A stretch of 64,000 nucleotides of DNA from Paenibacillus xylanilyticus (GCF_009664365.1 NZ_CP044310.1:2615001-2679000), one strand, 5' to 3'. Numbered from the stretch's first letter, positions 45,146 to 54,426 are shown. Made by a program: numbers and translations. Notes: generated by a model from the sequence alone, not told the origin.

Positions 45146-45522
45146 TGAATAGAAGAGAGGCAGAGAAGCTTCTTAAGGAACTTAATGAAGGCAGGCTCAT
45201 TACTAATGAGATGTTTCAAGGGCTGGATATCGACAGCTACCTGGACAAGCGCGATGATTCGGCTTTTGCAGATGAATGGATGTCGGCATACCAGAGGTGG
45301 GTACAAGATGCTGATTCTATCGCGGAAGACGAACTGCTTCGTGCTTCGAGGGAACAGGCATTCAAACAGACGCTGCACCATACAGGTGATCCCGAATTGG
45401 CCGGTTATGTGAGTGATGATATTGGCCTTATTGGGGCTGCAATGCTGCAGGGTGAGAGTGAGCATACCTTCGTAAGTCAATTGCTTGAGAGTTACCATAA
45501 CGGAAAACTGCCTCTGCAATAG
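45145..45522 (+). CDS. Hypothetical acidic helical protein, last gene of the run
   Basis: 125 aa, not recognised. Highly acidic and helical with no Cys and no membrane segment: EAEKLLKELNEGRLI, FADEWMSAYQRWVQDADS, DELLRASREQAFKQTL and DDIGLIGAAMLQGE. Its ATG overlaps the exonuclease stop by one base, and GGAGGGA is inside the end of that gene, so it is made together with the exonuclease and may bind to it or regulate it (inference). Confidence 0.7.
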   Translation: MNRREAEKLLKELNEGRLITNEMFQGLDIDSYLDKRDDSAFADEWMSAYQRWVQDADSIAEDELLRASREQAFKQTLHHTGDPELAGYVSDDIGLIGAAMLQGESEHTFVSQLLESYHNGKLPLQ

Positions 45523-45627
45523 CAGGGGCAAGGGTGGCCTGTATCTTTCGTTTGTATAAAAAAATGGATTCAAATGTGTATTGTAAGTGCGGTAAGGCAT
45601 AAGTTACAATTCACCTTAGACATTAAT

Positions 45628-45644
45628 TGAGAATGATAATCATT
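45628..45644 (+). promoter_or_regulatory. Fur box before the siderophore-binding protein gene
   Basis: TGAGAATGATAATCATT contains the perfect AATGAT-A-ATCATT repeat (45632-45644), the core of Gram-positive Fur boxes. It lies 53 bp before the gene, so iron repression is expected. Confidence 0.85.
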
Positions 45645-45696
45645 GTAGATGAACATTCTCTTTAATACAGCTAATTACATAGGGGTGGAGAATAGC

Positions 45697-46704
45697 ATGG
45701 CAAATTTGATTAAAGGGATTAAAGGTTGGGGAATTACAGTGCTGGTCATGGCCGTATTCATCGCGGGATGCAGTTCGAATTCAGGAGCAACGGAGGAACA
45801 GGCTCAATCGCCAGTAACGGAGAACGCAACTGCTGGCAGTGGCAATTCATCCGAGTCGAGCCAAGAAGCAGAAACACGTGTGGTACAGGATGAATTCGGA
45901 GATGTAACGATTCCGGTTCATCCGCAGCGCATTGCCGGGATTTACGTGGAGGATTATCTCAAGGCTCTGGATATCACACCTGTCGTGCAGTGGTATAATC
46001 CGATGTGGGGCGTACAGGACTATCTGAGTCTGGATGTGCCTCAATTTGACACTACGGGCAGCATTGAAGCACTATTGGAATACGATCCGGATCTCATCAT
46101 TGTGGATGGTGGAGTAGACAGGGAAAAATATGAGATGTATTCCAAAGTGGCACCGACATATCGTTTACCTGAAAGCATCCTGCAGGATTCCGAGCAGATT
46201 CTGGCTAAGATTGCCGATATTGTAGGGGAACAGGAAAAAGGTGTGGAAGTGGCTGCGGCTTACGAAGAGAAAATCAAGGATACCAAAGCCAAGCTGGCAG
46301 AAAGCGTAGGAGACGAGACCGTGGCGGTTGTCCGCTTGAATGTGGATGATAACAGCTTGGTGCTGTTTGGAGTAAAAAACCGCTATACCGGGTTCATATA
46401 TTCAGAGCTTGGGCTGACACCCCATACCCTGGCTGGGAGCATGGAAGCTTTCCAGGAGGTTCTGTCCGAGGAAGCGATCCCGCAAATCGATGCAGATCGG
46501 ATCATCATATTCCCTTCGGATGGAGATTGGTCCTCTCCGGAGAATCAGGAAGCTATCAAGGTATTGGATAGCAAGCTGTGGAATTCTTTGCCGGCCGTGA
46601 AAAGTAATAAAGTATACAAGATGGAGAGATCTCACTGGCAATCAGGTGCAATTACAGCAAACTCGATGAAAATGGATGATCTTCTGGAACAAATGACGCC
46701 GTAA
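45697..46704 (+). CDS. Fe-siderophore ABC substrate-binding lipoprotein
   Basis: 335-aa family 8 periplasmic-type binding protein. The lipobox is VFIAGCSSN with Cys25, followed by a Ser/Glu-rich linker. The two-lobe fold starts at about residue 65 with DEFGDVTIPVHPQRIAG and includes LLEYDPDLIIVDGG, YRLPESILQDSEQILAKIADIVG and AIPQIDADRIIIFPSDGDW. Iron-complex binders of the FeuA/YfmC type share this layout. GGTGGAG precedes ATG 45697; the longer frame from 45649 lacks a site. A Fur box is upstream. No permease or ATPase gene is adjacent, only a Btr-like regulator whose C-terminal half resembles this protein. Confidence 0.92.
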   Translation: MANLIKGIKGWGITVLVMAVFIAGCSSNSGATEEQAQSPVTENATAGSGNSSESSQEAETRVVQDEFGDVTIPVHPQRIAGIYVEDYLKALDITPVVQWYNPMWGVQDYLSLDVPQFDTTGSIEALLEYDPDLIIVDGGVDREKYEMYSKVAPTYRLPESILQDSEQILAKIADIVGEQEKGVEVAAAYEEKIKDTKAKLAESVGDETVAVVRLNVDDNSLVLFGVKNRYTGFIYSELGLTPHTLAGSMEAFQEVLSEEAIPQIDADRIIIFPSDGDWSSPENQEAIKVLDSKLWNSLPAVKSNKVYKMERSHWQSGAITANSMKMDDLLEQMTP

Positions 46705-46726
46705 TGAACAGCCATAGATAGTAAAG

Positions 46727-46773
46727 TAAAAAAAGAAAGCTCCTCAACCAGGGTTGAAGAGCTTTCTTTTTTG
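46727..46773. terminator. Bidirectional terminator
   Basis: AAAGAAAGCTC-CTCAACC / GTTGAAGAGCTTTCTTT with an AGG loop and T-run. Confidence 0.88.
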
Positions 46774-46790
46774 GTTTAGACTATTCCTAA

Positions 46791-46805
46791 TGATAACAAT
46801 TCTCA
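46791..46805 (+). promoter_or_regulatory. Fur-box-like site before the Btr-like gene
   Basis: TGATAACAATTCTCA matches the 7-1-7 Fur consensus TGATAATNATTATCA at all but two positions and lies 17 bp before the start codon. Confidence 0.65.
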
Positions 46806-46822
46806 ATTAAGGCGGATGACAA

Positions 46823-48478
46823 ATGTCTCATACCATAGAACAGATACTCCCCATGCCCTGGCTGTGTTCACTTCAGCATATTCAATACGTTCAAAACTCT
46901 GTCTTGGCTTACAATGGTTTAGAATTCACATCGTCGAAGGGCCATTCGATCGTTGTAGTCACCCAAGGACAGGGAGAACTGCTGGCGCAAGATGTCATCT
47001 TCAAGTTAAAAAAAGGGACGATTCTGTTTTTCCCTTCTGATATACCCGTCTTACCTCTGCAAACTGGAGATGGGTCAGAATCCAAGCTGCATTATTATAA
47101 GCTTGATCTGATCGCTGGTGAGACAAGCAGGATTGGATCCAACACTCCACTCGAAGAGACAGGTCCTGCTTTTCCGCAATCGCAAACCATCTCCGAATCC
47201 TCATCGCCTATTGAGTTGTCCTACACCCCTTGGAGCTCCTGTCTGGATATATTGAATCAACTGTTACAGCAGCAGGCGACCGAGGATTGGCTGAAACAAT
47301 GGGACTGGCAGCTTCGTTTCCAGGAATGGTTCCGGATGCTGCTTTTGCAGAATGATTCGAGCCATGCTTCCATGGATCATCGAACTCGCTTACAACAATC
47401 CATTCGCTATATCCGTGATCATTATAACGAGCCCATGACGGTGGATGATCTGGCAGCGGGTACCCAGCTTACCAGGTCCAGCTATACGCGACAATTCAAG
47501 GAGATGACCGGCAAGCTTCCTCTGGATTATGTAAATTCGATCCGCTTGGAACGTTCCAAACAACTATTACAGCAGACAGATGATCGCCTGCACGATATTG
47601 CCCAAAGTGTCGGATTCAGCAACGAGTATTATTTCAGTCGTCGGTTTAAGCAATATGCTGGCATCTCACCAGGAGTATACAGACGTCATTATCGTCAGGA
47701 CGTGCGAGTATTTGCACCGTACCTCGAAGATTTTGTTTTAGCGCTAGGCGTGGAGCCTGTGCTTCAATACGCTCACCATTTGTGGGGCAAACAGCACTAC
47801 TTGGGGATGGATGATGTTCCTGAATTCGATGTGACCCATCAGGATGCCATGTTTCAAGAGAACCATAAGCCGGACTTTATTATGCTGAGTGATGGCTATG
47901 AGCGGTGGAATCTGGCCCGTTTTGAACAGGTGGCGCCTACGTTTTATGTGAATCATAAGGGTGAGGACTGGCGCTCCATATTAAGATCAACAGCGGATGT
48001 ATTGGGAAAAGGAGATCGGGTTAGGGATGTCGTAGGTTTATATGAAGAAAAAGCTCGTGAGGCCAACGCTCAACTAACACGATCTGCGCAAGGAAAGACA
48101 GTAGCCTTCTTGCGGATCACTGCCTCAGAAATTGTGTTGTATGGTGCACAGCAGGGTTATGTGGGACCTGTGATGTATCAGGATTTGGGGTTAACGCCAC
48201 ATCCTCTGGTGCAGCAATGGGCATTGAAAGAACGTAGAGTCAGCATAAGCGCTGAACAATTGAAGCTATTGCATGCGGATCATTTATTTATTACATTTGA
48301 CTGTCTGGATTCGTCAACAATCGGAGAGGAACGGAAGCTGCTGGACAGCAAGGAATGGCAACAGCTTTCCGCGGTGAGAAACGGATGTGTTTACGAAGTG
48401 GACTTTCTAACATGGATGAATTACGGGGTTATCTCTCATGGGAAGAAAATCGATGATATCCTGCGTGTGTTGGCCTAA
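46823..48478 (+). CDS. Btr-like AraC regulator fused to a siderophore-binding domain
   Basis: 551-aa regulator in three parts: a degenerate N-terminal cupin-like region (1-170), an AraC DNA-binding domain (about 190-290; MTVDDLAAGTQLTRSSYTRQF and LHDIAQSVGFSNEYYFSRRFK), and a C-terminal periplasmic-binding-protein domain (about 295-551) homologous to the lipoprotein encoded just upstream (compare PVLQYAHHLWGKQHYL with PVVQWYNPMWGVQDYL). B. subtilis Btr has the same fusion and activates bacillibactin uptake when the siderophore binds. Here it should sense a ferric or free siderophore in the cytoplasm and activate the adjacent binding-protein gene. AAGGCGG precedes ATG, and a Fur-like site sits in its leader. 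Confidence 0.92.
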   Translation: MSHTIEQILPMPWLCSLQHIQYVQNSVLAYNGLEFTSSKGHSIVVVTQGQGELLAQDVIFKLKKGTILFFPSDIPVLPLQTGDGSESKLHYYKLDLIAGETSRIGSNTPLEETGPAFPQSQTISESSSPIELSYTPWSSCLDILNQLLQQQATEDWLKQWDWQLRFQEWFRMLLLQNDSSHASMDHRTRLQQSIRYIRDHYNEPMTVDDLAAGTQLTRSSYTRQFKEMTGKLPLDYVNSIRLERSKQLLQQTDDRLHDIAQSVGFSNEYYFSRRFKQYAGISPGVYRRHYRQDVRVFAPYLEDFVLALGVEPVLQYAHHLWGKQHYLGMDDVPEFDVTHQDAMFQENHKPDFIMLSDGYERWNLARFEQVAPTFYVNHKGEDWRSILRSTADVLGKGDRVRDVVGLYEEKAREANAQLTRSAQGKTVAFLRITASEIVLYGAQQGYVGPVMYQDLGLTPHPLVQQWALKERRVSISAEQLKLLHADHLFITFDCLDSSTIGEERKLLDSKEWQQLSAVRNGCVYEVDFLTWMNYGVISHGKKIDDILRVLA

Positions 48479-48505
48479 ACAACCACCTCTGGAAGGAGAG
48501 AAGTC

Positions 48506-49417
48506 ATGGAACGTAATATTACTCAGAATATGGATAAGTCAGTGGTCGCTAAGTTTATTGCGGAGTTGAATCAGCACCAGGAGCATCATATTGGGTATTG
48601 CGGCAAGGATGCGCTTGAAATTGAGCAGGCAATGATGGATGCTTTCGGGGATCAACCGGACCTGTGGATTAGTACCCTGTATGAGGATGGGCAGCTGACA
48701 GGAGTGCTTGGGATGGATACAGATACGGATACAGGGACTGTAGAGTTGTGGGGTCCATTTATTCAGTGCGCTCCTGAGCAGTGGCAAGAACTTGCAATCC
48801 GTTTGTGGCAGCAGGGAATAAACAAGTTAACTGAAAACCGGATACATATCCGAAAAGTGTACGGGTTTTATAATGAACATCATGCGAATGGCATCGCGTT
48901 CATGAAGGACAAGGGAGCTAAGCTTGGGAGCAGGCAGGTTATTTTGCATAATCGATCATTGAATGAAGTAAGCCTGGATCAGGGTGAAAATAACAGGATT
49001 CAGACTATTACTCCAGAACAGTATTCATCTTTTATCCAGTTACATGATTCCACCTTTACCGGAACGTATTACGATGGTGAAACACTCATTCAGCGCTCAG
49101 GCAAGGAGCATCATCATTTATACGTTCTTCCTGGCTCGGAAGAGGAGATTCGCGGATATGTCTATGCCGAGGCTGATCCTGAATTTGGTGAGGGCAGTAT
49201 TGAATATATTGCGGTGAATCTGGATTACTCTAGGGAGGGACTGGGTTCGCTTTTACTAAACAAGGTGCTGTATGAGCTGAATCAGGAGAGCCAAGTGAGT
49301 GAAATCCGCTTATGTGTAGATGAAGTGAATTCTGGTGCACGATCGTTATACCGTAAAGCTGGCTTCGAAACGGAGCATGTGCTGGAGCTCTATCCATTAG
49401 AACATATATATGAATAA
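48506..49417 (+). CDS. Two-domain GNAT acetyltransferase
   Basis: 303 aa. The C-terminal half (about 155-303) is a normal GNAT domain: EYIAVNLDYSREGLGSLLLNKVLYEL supplies the acetyl-CoA loop and IRLCVDEVNSGARSLYRKAGFE the helix that closes the fold. The N-terminal half is a diverged GNAT repeat without a good CoA loop (ITENRIHIRKVYGFYNEHHANG). Such tandem enzymes often keep activity only in the C-terminal copy. GGAGAGAAG precedes ATG. It follows the Btr-like gene by 27 bp and may be co-transcribed with it. Confidence 0.82.
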   Translation: MERNITQNMDKSVVAKFIAELNQHQEHHIGYCGKDALEIEQAMMDAFGDQPDLWISTLYEDGQLTGVLGMDTDTDTGTVELWGPFIQCAPEQWQELAIRLWQQGINKLTENRIHIRKVYGFYNEHHANGIAFMKDKGAKLGSRQVILHNRSLNEVSLDQGENNRIQTITPEQYSSFIQLHDSTFTGTYYDGETLIQRSGKEHHHLYVLPGSEEEIRGYVYAEADPEFGEGSIEYIAVNLDYSREGLGSLLLNKVLYELNQESQVSEIRLCVDEVNSGARSLYRKAGFETEHVLELYPLEHIYE

Positions 49418-49424
49418 CAGATAT

Positions 49425-49458
49425 AAAGGCGGCTGACTCATAGTCAGACGCCTTTTTT
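49425..49458 (+). terminator. Rho-independent terminator
   Basis: AAAGGCG-GCTGACT-CAT-AGTCAG-ACGCCTTTTTT. Confidence 0.9.
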
Positions 49459-49525
49459 GTGTAAATACGAAGGGAAATCAGAGCGCTCGCCTAAGAGTGG
49501 AGCACAGAGCCAGATTCCAAGGAAT

Positions 49526-49903
49526 CTAAGCTCTTTCCATGACAGCGAAGTAGTTGTTTTCATCATCTGCAAAGTTGAATACTCTTCCGCCCGGAATCGT
49601 AACCAGTTCACCTAACGTAACCTGCTTGCTGGCCAAGTCCGCATAGAGCCCGTCGAGATCTTTGGTGAAAAACATGAGCGAAGGTGTACCCAGATTCAAC
49701 TCGGGGGACATTTTGGATACGAATTCCTTGTCGTGAAGGATAATGGTTGTCTCAGCACCTTCTTCAGGCGCAATTTCAATCCAGCGCATACCCTCGCCGT
49801 TGACTTCGGAGACCACGTGAAAGCCTGCTTTTTCTGTCCAAAATTGAAGGGCCTTGTCCTGATCGTTGACATACAACATGATTTGACCAACTTTGCTAAA
49901 CAA
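49526..49903 (-). CDS. VOC-family (glyoxalase/dioxygenase fold) protein
   Basis: 125 aa, two beta-alpha-beta-beta-beta modules of the vicinal oxygen chelate fold: VGQIMLYVNDQDKALQFWTEKAGFHV at the start, TIILHD, SLMFFTKDLDGLYADLASKQV and a terminal GRVFNFADDENNYFAVME. The usual metal-binding His/Glu set is incomplete: the last motif has Asn/Tyr where lyases keep Glu. A binding or resistance role is as likely as catalysis. TTG start at 49903 with GGGGAG upstream. Monocistronic. Confidence 0.82.
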   Translation of the reverse strand: MFSKVGQIMLYVNDQDKALQFWTEKAGFHVVSEVNGEGMRWIEIAPEEGAETTIILHDKEFVSKMSPELNLGTPSLMFFTKDLDGLYADLASKQVTLGELVTIPGGRVFNFADDENNYFAVMERA

Positions 49904-50154
49904 TGATACTCACTCCCCAGTTATCGTATTGTTCCAACCTTGAATTGATAGGATTCACCATTCTTAAGTTCATTTGTATGAGTCATTTTTATAATACCAT
50001 AAATCCCTTTTGATCAACGTTTACATTCCGAGTACAAAATGCATACACAGATGTCCTTGACTGCGCGTTTGCATCATACCATTAATTAGAGGGTGATTCG
50101 CAACAACTGAATACCTCTAAGCATAGCCATGGAATGGCGGATGGGAGCGCTGTA

Positions 50155-52269
50155 ATGACGACACGGGTAGTTCTGTTGGAAGAAGGCACGGCAGAGATGA
50201 AGGGACTATTGGGCAGTAAAGGAGCCGCGCTTGCGGAGTTATGCCAGGCGGGGTGGCCTGTTCCGGCAGGATTCACCATTACAACGGAATACTGTCACGA
50301 GTTCCTTAGCTGCTCAGAAACAACTATTGCCGAAGGTTCCGAAGATCTGGCCAAGGCAGTCCGTCAGCTGGAACAGCATACAGGCACAGCCTTTGGTGAT
50401 CCGGAGGCTCCGCTTTTGCTAGCTGTGCAATCCAGTGACGTGCTTCCACGGAATGCGAACGCCTTGGTGCTGCTAAGCGTAGGACTTAATGACATTACAG
50501 TAGAGGGATTTGCCCGGCGAATCAACAATCGCCCGTATGCACTCAACTGCTACCGGGTGCTGCTGCAGAATTATGGCTGGTTGGTTCATGGGATCCCGCT
50601 TGAGGTTTTCGATGAACGATTGGGCGATATCACGAGTTTGGATGAAACGAGACTGGAGTACGCTATAGCGCAATATAAAGGCGTCATTGAAGAACAGGGA
50701 CATCCTGCCTTCCCTCAGGATGTGCAGCTTCAACTGCACAGGATCATCACGGCATTCTCCCTTTCTGATTCAGGATTGCATAACCAAACCTTGAGCTCCA
50801 ATTCGATCGCCTATGGTAGGCCTGTTTTGATTCAGGTGATGGTGAATGGAGAGTGTGGAGAACGCTGCGGAAGCGGTACAATCTACTCACGTCATCCACT
50901 GACTGGGGCCCAAGGGATCTATGGCGAATACATGTCGTTTGCAGGCTCAGGGTATGACCTGGAGGAACTGGAACAGATCAGGCATGTGGAACCAGAGCTG
51001 ATTGGCCAGCTGTTGCAAGCGAGCCGTGAGCTGGAGAGAGTGAACACCGCTGTTCAGGAAATTAAATTTGTCATTGAGTCGGGGAAGCTTTACCTTTTAC
51101 AAGCACGAGATGCACGTTTAACTCCTGAAGCTGTGATCAGGACCATAGTGGATTTTGCAAATGAAGGTCTGATAACCAGGGAAGAGGCACTGCTGCGTGT
51201 CGAGTCTTCTAACGTAATTCCCACATCTGAACTTCAGCAATTGCTTGAATGGGCCGATGATGTGAAAAATATAACGGTACTCGCCAATGCAAGTCATCCT
51301 CGTGATGCTGCCATGGCCCGTACGCTTGGAGCCGACGGAATTGGCATCTGCCGAACCGATCAGATGTTACTGTCTTCGTCGCGGATGCCTTATGTACAAA
51401 AGATGGTGCTGGCCGAAACGGACGTTGAGCGCAAACGAGGTCTTGAACGGCTGCTGCCCATGCTGCAGTCCGATGTGGAGCAGATTTTTGAGGAAATGAA
51501 CGGATTTCCGGTAACGATTAGACTATTCGATCCTCCATTATATAAACTTCTCCCGGATGTGGAACAGTTGGTGGAACGCCAAGAAGGATTACAGGCAGGG
51601 CATGCAGGAGGACATGATGTGAATCAGGAGGAGCTGAGTCGCATGGTCCAGCTTGTAGAGCGGCTGCATGAGCAGCATCCGATCAGCAGGCAGTATGGAT
51701 GTCATCTTGGAACCGTTTTCCCAGAAATTTATGAAATGCAGGCAGAAGCCGTCTTTCGTGCAGCACTCAAATGCATCCGCCAGGGATTGTGGGTTCGCCC
51801 CGAGATTCTCATAACGTCAAGAGGACCAGGTAGTGAGCTGCAAGTAATCAGAGAACTGATTGATCAAGTGGCTGAACAGATCCTGGGGGAGGAGAGACGT
51901 CACTGCCATTACAGGGTAGGCTCGCTGATTGAAGGGGCTCAAATGGCACTGACCGTGGCACATACAGCCAGGCAGGCTGATTTCCTGTCATTTGGAGCAG
52001 AGATTCTGCATCTGGATGGGGGAGAACAACTACTGGAACGCGCTGTCGTTCAGGCTCGGCTCCGTAAACCTCATTTGAGAGTAGGACTCTGCGCGGAAGA
52101 ACAAGTTGACCTGAGTACCTTTACCTACAGCCAGCGTATGGGATTGGATTACGTAAGCTGTCCACCTGAACAGGTGGCTTTCGCCAGAATTGCTGCGGCC
52201 CAGGCCGTAGTCATTGCACGGATGCAGAACAGTAACGTACAGGATGATGATATATCAACTACAGCTTAA
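50155..52269 (+). CDS. PPDK-like protein lacking the phosphohistidine domain
   Basis: 704 aa, resembling pyruvate, phosphate dikinase at both ends. N-terminal ATP-grasp part: GLLGSKGAALAELCQAGWPVPAGF and later CGSGTIYSRHPLTG. C-terminal PEP-binding barrel: LGADGIGICRTDQML, TIRLFDPPLYKLLPD and LITSRGPGSELQVI, ending near the Cys loop VGLCAEEQ. The swivelling His domain (G.tsHa.....G) is absent: the sequence runs from ALLRVESSNVIP into NASHPRDAAMARTLGADG. That removes about 170 residues from the usual 875. Conserved RSS(A) of the nucleotide site is AVQSSDVLP, and CRTEHMF is CRTDQML. It probably cannot run the dikinase reaction. ATG 50155 follows GGGAG. Confidence 0.82.
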   Translation: MTTRVVLLEEGTAEMKGLLGSKGAALAELCQAGWPVPAGFTITTEYCHEFLSCSETTIAEGSEDLAKAVRQLEQHTGTAFGDPEAPLLLAVQSSDVLPRNANALVLLSVGLNDITVEGFARRINNRPYALNCYRVLLQNYGWLVHGIPLEVFDERLGDITSLDETRLEYAIAQYKGVIEEQGHPAFPQDVQLQLHRIITAFSLSDSGLHNQTLSSNSIAYGRPVLIQVMVNGECGERCGSGTIYSRHPLTGAQGIYGEYMSFAGSGYDLEELEQIRHVEPELIGQLLQASRELERVNTAVQEIKFVIESGKLYLLQARDARLTPEAVIRTIVDFANEGLITREEALLRVESSNVIPTSELQQLLEWADDVKNITVLANASHPRDAAMARTLGADGIGICRTDQMLLSSSRMPYVQKMVLAETDVERKRGLERLLPMLQSDVEQIFEEMNGFPVTIRLFDPPLYKLLPDVEQLVERQEGLQAGHAGGHDVNQEELSRMVQLVERLHEQHPISRQYGCHLGTVFPEIYEMQAEAVFRAALKCIRQGLWVRPEILITSRGPGSELQVIRELIDQVAEQILGEERRHCHYRVGSLIEGAQMALTVAHTARQADFLSFGAEILHLDGGEQLLERAVVQARLRKPHLRVGLCAEEQVDLSTFTYSQRMGLDYVSCPPEQVAFARIAAAQAVVIARMQNSNVQDDDISTTA

Positions 52270-52326
52270 CCTAGAAGATTGACACAAGCCAATGAACGTC
52301 TTCCTGTAGGTAAATTATAAAATTAT

Positions 52327-52347
52327 ATTAGGTGTTCTTGTCCTAAT
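52327..52347. promoter_or_regulatory. Inverted repeat upstream of the LtaS-type gene
   Basis: ATTAGG-N9-CCTAAT in the 218-bp gap before 52489. A -10-like TATACT lies downstream at 52426 with no good -35. Weak operator candidate. Confidence 0.3.
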
Positions 52348-52488
52348 CTCAACGGGGACTGGATGCCGCAACATGCTGGTTACAGGAATTCCGGTCCGTT
52401 CATGGAATACAAATAGCAAAACTGTTATACTGAAATATGCGTTTTGTAAAACGAACGTAAAATTTCAGATAAGGGTTGAAAAGCGACC

Positions 52489-54426
52489 ATGTTTAATTCC
52501 AAAAACGAACGGACCTCCTCACGGATTTTATTTGCCGTCTTGTTTATCCTTATGCTGCTGAAGCTGTCGCTTTTGCGGTATTTCTTTTTCCAAGGGCTGT
52601 CCGGGATCGGTCTGGTGACGGATGCATTAGGAGCTCTGACTGTCGTCTGCATCCTAGATCTCATTGTGCCGAAACGCTGGAAGCGGGTTGTGTACGGCGG
52701 GTTTAACCTGCTCTTTTCCCTCGTGTTGTTTGCAGCAACGCTGTATAACGTGCATTTCAGCTCCGTACCCACATATACGGCGCTTAGCGAGATTGGGCAG
52801 GTTGCACAGGTACGGGGAAGTATTGGACCACTGATACGGCCTTCCCATTTTTTGTTTTTTGTTGACATTGTGCTTGCACTGCCAGTTTGGCTCATGATGC
52901 GTCGTCGGCGGTCGGGTGTCAGAAACGGAAGTTACCGGGACAGCGGGCTGCATTTCGGAAAAATGCGCAGAAGATACTGGGGCAAGCTGGGGGTAGCTCT
53001 TACCGCTGCATTCTGTATCGTGCTGTCAGGCAGTTTTATTGTCAAAGGTGAAACCATTGATAACGAACTGGTGCGGGCTGAGAATCTCGGATTTCTGAAT
53101 TATCAGGTGTCCTCGGCCATATTGACCAGCAAAGAAAACGAAGCTATTGCGAATGGCAATATTAATGAAACCATCGACAAGATTAATCAGCTGGTGAGCC
53201 AATATCCATATCAGGACAAAACTAACCAGGGGTCGGCAATCAAAGCCAAATATTTTGGTGAAGCCAAAGGCAGCAATTTGATCGTATTGCAATTGGAATC
53301 CTTTCAGAATTTCCCGATTAACGCTTCCCTGGATGGTCAGGTATTGACACCGGTACTGAACGATTTAGCCAAAGAAAGCTATTATTTCTCTCATTTTTTC
53401 CAACAGATCGGTCAGGGAAATACTTCGGATGCCGAGTTTATGTCCAATACGTCCATCTATCCAACCGGGGTTGTTCCGATGTCAGCCGGATATAGCGACC
53501 GCGAGCTGCCAAGCCTACCGAAGCTGCTTCGTAACGAAGGCTACCAGTCGGAGACTTTTCACGTAAATGACGTAACCTTCTGGAATCGGAACAAGATGTA
53601 TCCGGCCCTCGGTTTTGATCGATATTTCGATAAGCCGAGCTTTAAGAATGACCGCTTTAACGATTTTGGTCCTTCGGATGAGGAGTTATATCGTGTAGGT
53701 GTGGAAAAAATGGCTGCGCATCAAGCGGCAAATCAGCCGTTCTATGCCCAGTTCATTACCGCATCGAGCCACTCACCGTTCACGATTCCAGCGGATCGGG
53801 CGCGCATTACCATTCCTGCAACGATCACGAACACATTGCTTCACGATTATTTGCAGGCTATTAATTACACCGATTATGCCGTTGGTCAGCTCATTGAAGA
53901 GTTGAAATCGAACGGGTTATGGGAGAATACAACACTCGTTATCTATGGGGATCACTTCGGCTTGCCCGCAAATGATGAGATTACCGAACAGATTCAAGCG
54001 AACCTGAATGTTCCGTATGATGGTAAGGTGAGCCGTTTTAATATCCCACTTTTGATTCACACGCCTAACCAGGTTAAGGGTCAATTGATTGAACAGCCTG
54101 GTGGTCAGCTCGATATTCTGCCTACAGTCATGAACCTAATGGGTGTTTCGTTAAAAGAAGAACAGTTCACTGCATTTGGGCATGACCTGCTGAATATGGA
54201 CCACAATGCATTCGGTATACGGTATTACTTGCCGACAGGCTCGTTTGTCAACAATGACATTATGTTTATACCAGGTGCAGGTTTTGATGACGGAACAGCA
54301 TATTCGCTTAAAACATATGAACCGGTTACCGATCTGGAGCCGTATCGTTCCGATTACGAGCATGTGCTCAGCCTCATGAGGCTGTCTGACGAGTATGTGA
54401 AGCTGCTGCCCAAACGAGCACCATAA
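52489..54426 (+). CDS. LTA synthase-family phosphoglycerol transferase
   Basis: 645-aa membrane enzyme building polyglycerolphosphate (lipoteichoic acid type) from phosphatidylglycerol on the outer face. Five N-terminal hydrophobic segments (within about 10-190) precede an extracellular sulfatase-fold domain (about 260-620). Active site: Glu270 in VLQLESF, catalytic Thr312 in GQGNTSDAEF, Asp488/His489 in YGDHFGL, matching S. aureus LtaS E255, T300, D475/H476. A signal-peptidase-like site is expected between helix five and the catalytic domain. A good terminator follows. Monocistronic. Confidence 0.93.
   Translation: MFNSKNERTSSRILFAVLFILMLLKLSLLRYFFFQGLSGIGLVTDALGALTVVCILDLIVPKRWKRVVYGGFNLLFSLVLFAATLYNVHFSSVPTYTALSEIGQVAQVRGSIGPLIRPSHFLFFVDIVLALPVWLMMRRRRSGVRNGSYRDSGLHFGKMRRRYWGKLGVALTAAFCIVLSGSFIVKGETIDNELVRAENLGFLNYQVSSAILTSKENEAIANGNINETIDKINQLVSQYPYQDKTNQGSAIKAKYFGEAKGSNLIVLQLESFQNFPINASLDGQVLTPVLNDLAKESYYFSHFFQQIGQGNTSDAEFMSNTSIYPTGVVPMSAGYSDRELPSLPKLLRNEGYQSETFHVNDVTFWNRNKMYPALGFDRYFDKPSFKNDRFNDFGPSDEELYRVGVEKMAAHQAANQPFYAQFITASSHSPFTIPADRARITIPATITNTLLHDYLQAINYTDYAVGQLIEELKSNGLWENTTLVIYGDHFGLPANDEITEQIQANLNVPYDGKVSRFNIPLLIHTPNQVKGQLIEQPGGQLDILPTVMNLMGVSLKEEQFTAFGHDLLNMDHNAFGIRYYLPTGSFVNNDIMFIPGAGFDDGTAYSLKTYEPVTDLEPYRSDYEHVLSLMRLSDEYVKLLPKRAP

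Noticed and set aside
45580..45610. Wide inverted repeat ATTGTAA-N17-TTACAAT, also GTAA-N8-TTAC, before the iron-binding lipoprotein
   Set aside because: Spacing differs from the GTAA-N9-TTAC element of the two flavin genes and the adjacent Fur box explains regulation better.
48715..48745. Short tandem GATACAGATACGGATACAG repeat in the GNAT gene
   Set aside because: Encodes an acidic Asp-Thr loop in frame; too short to be a meaningful repeat element.
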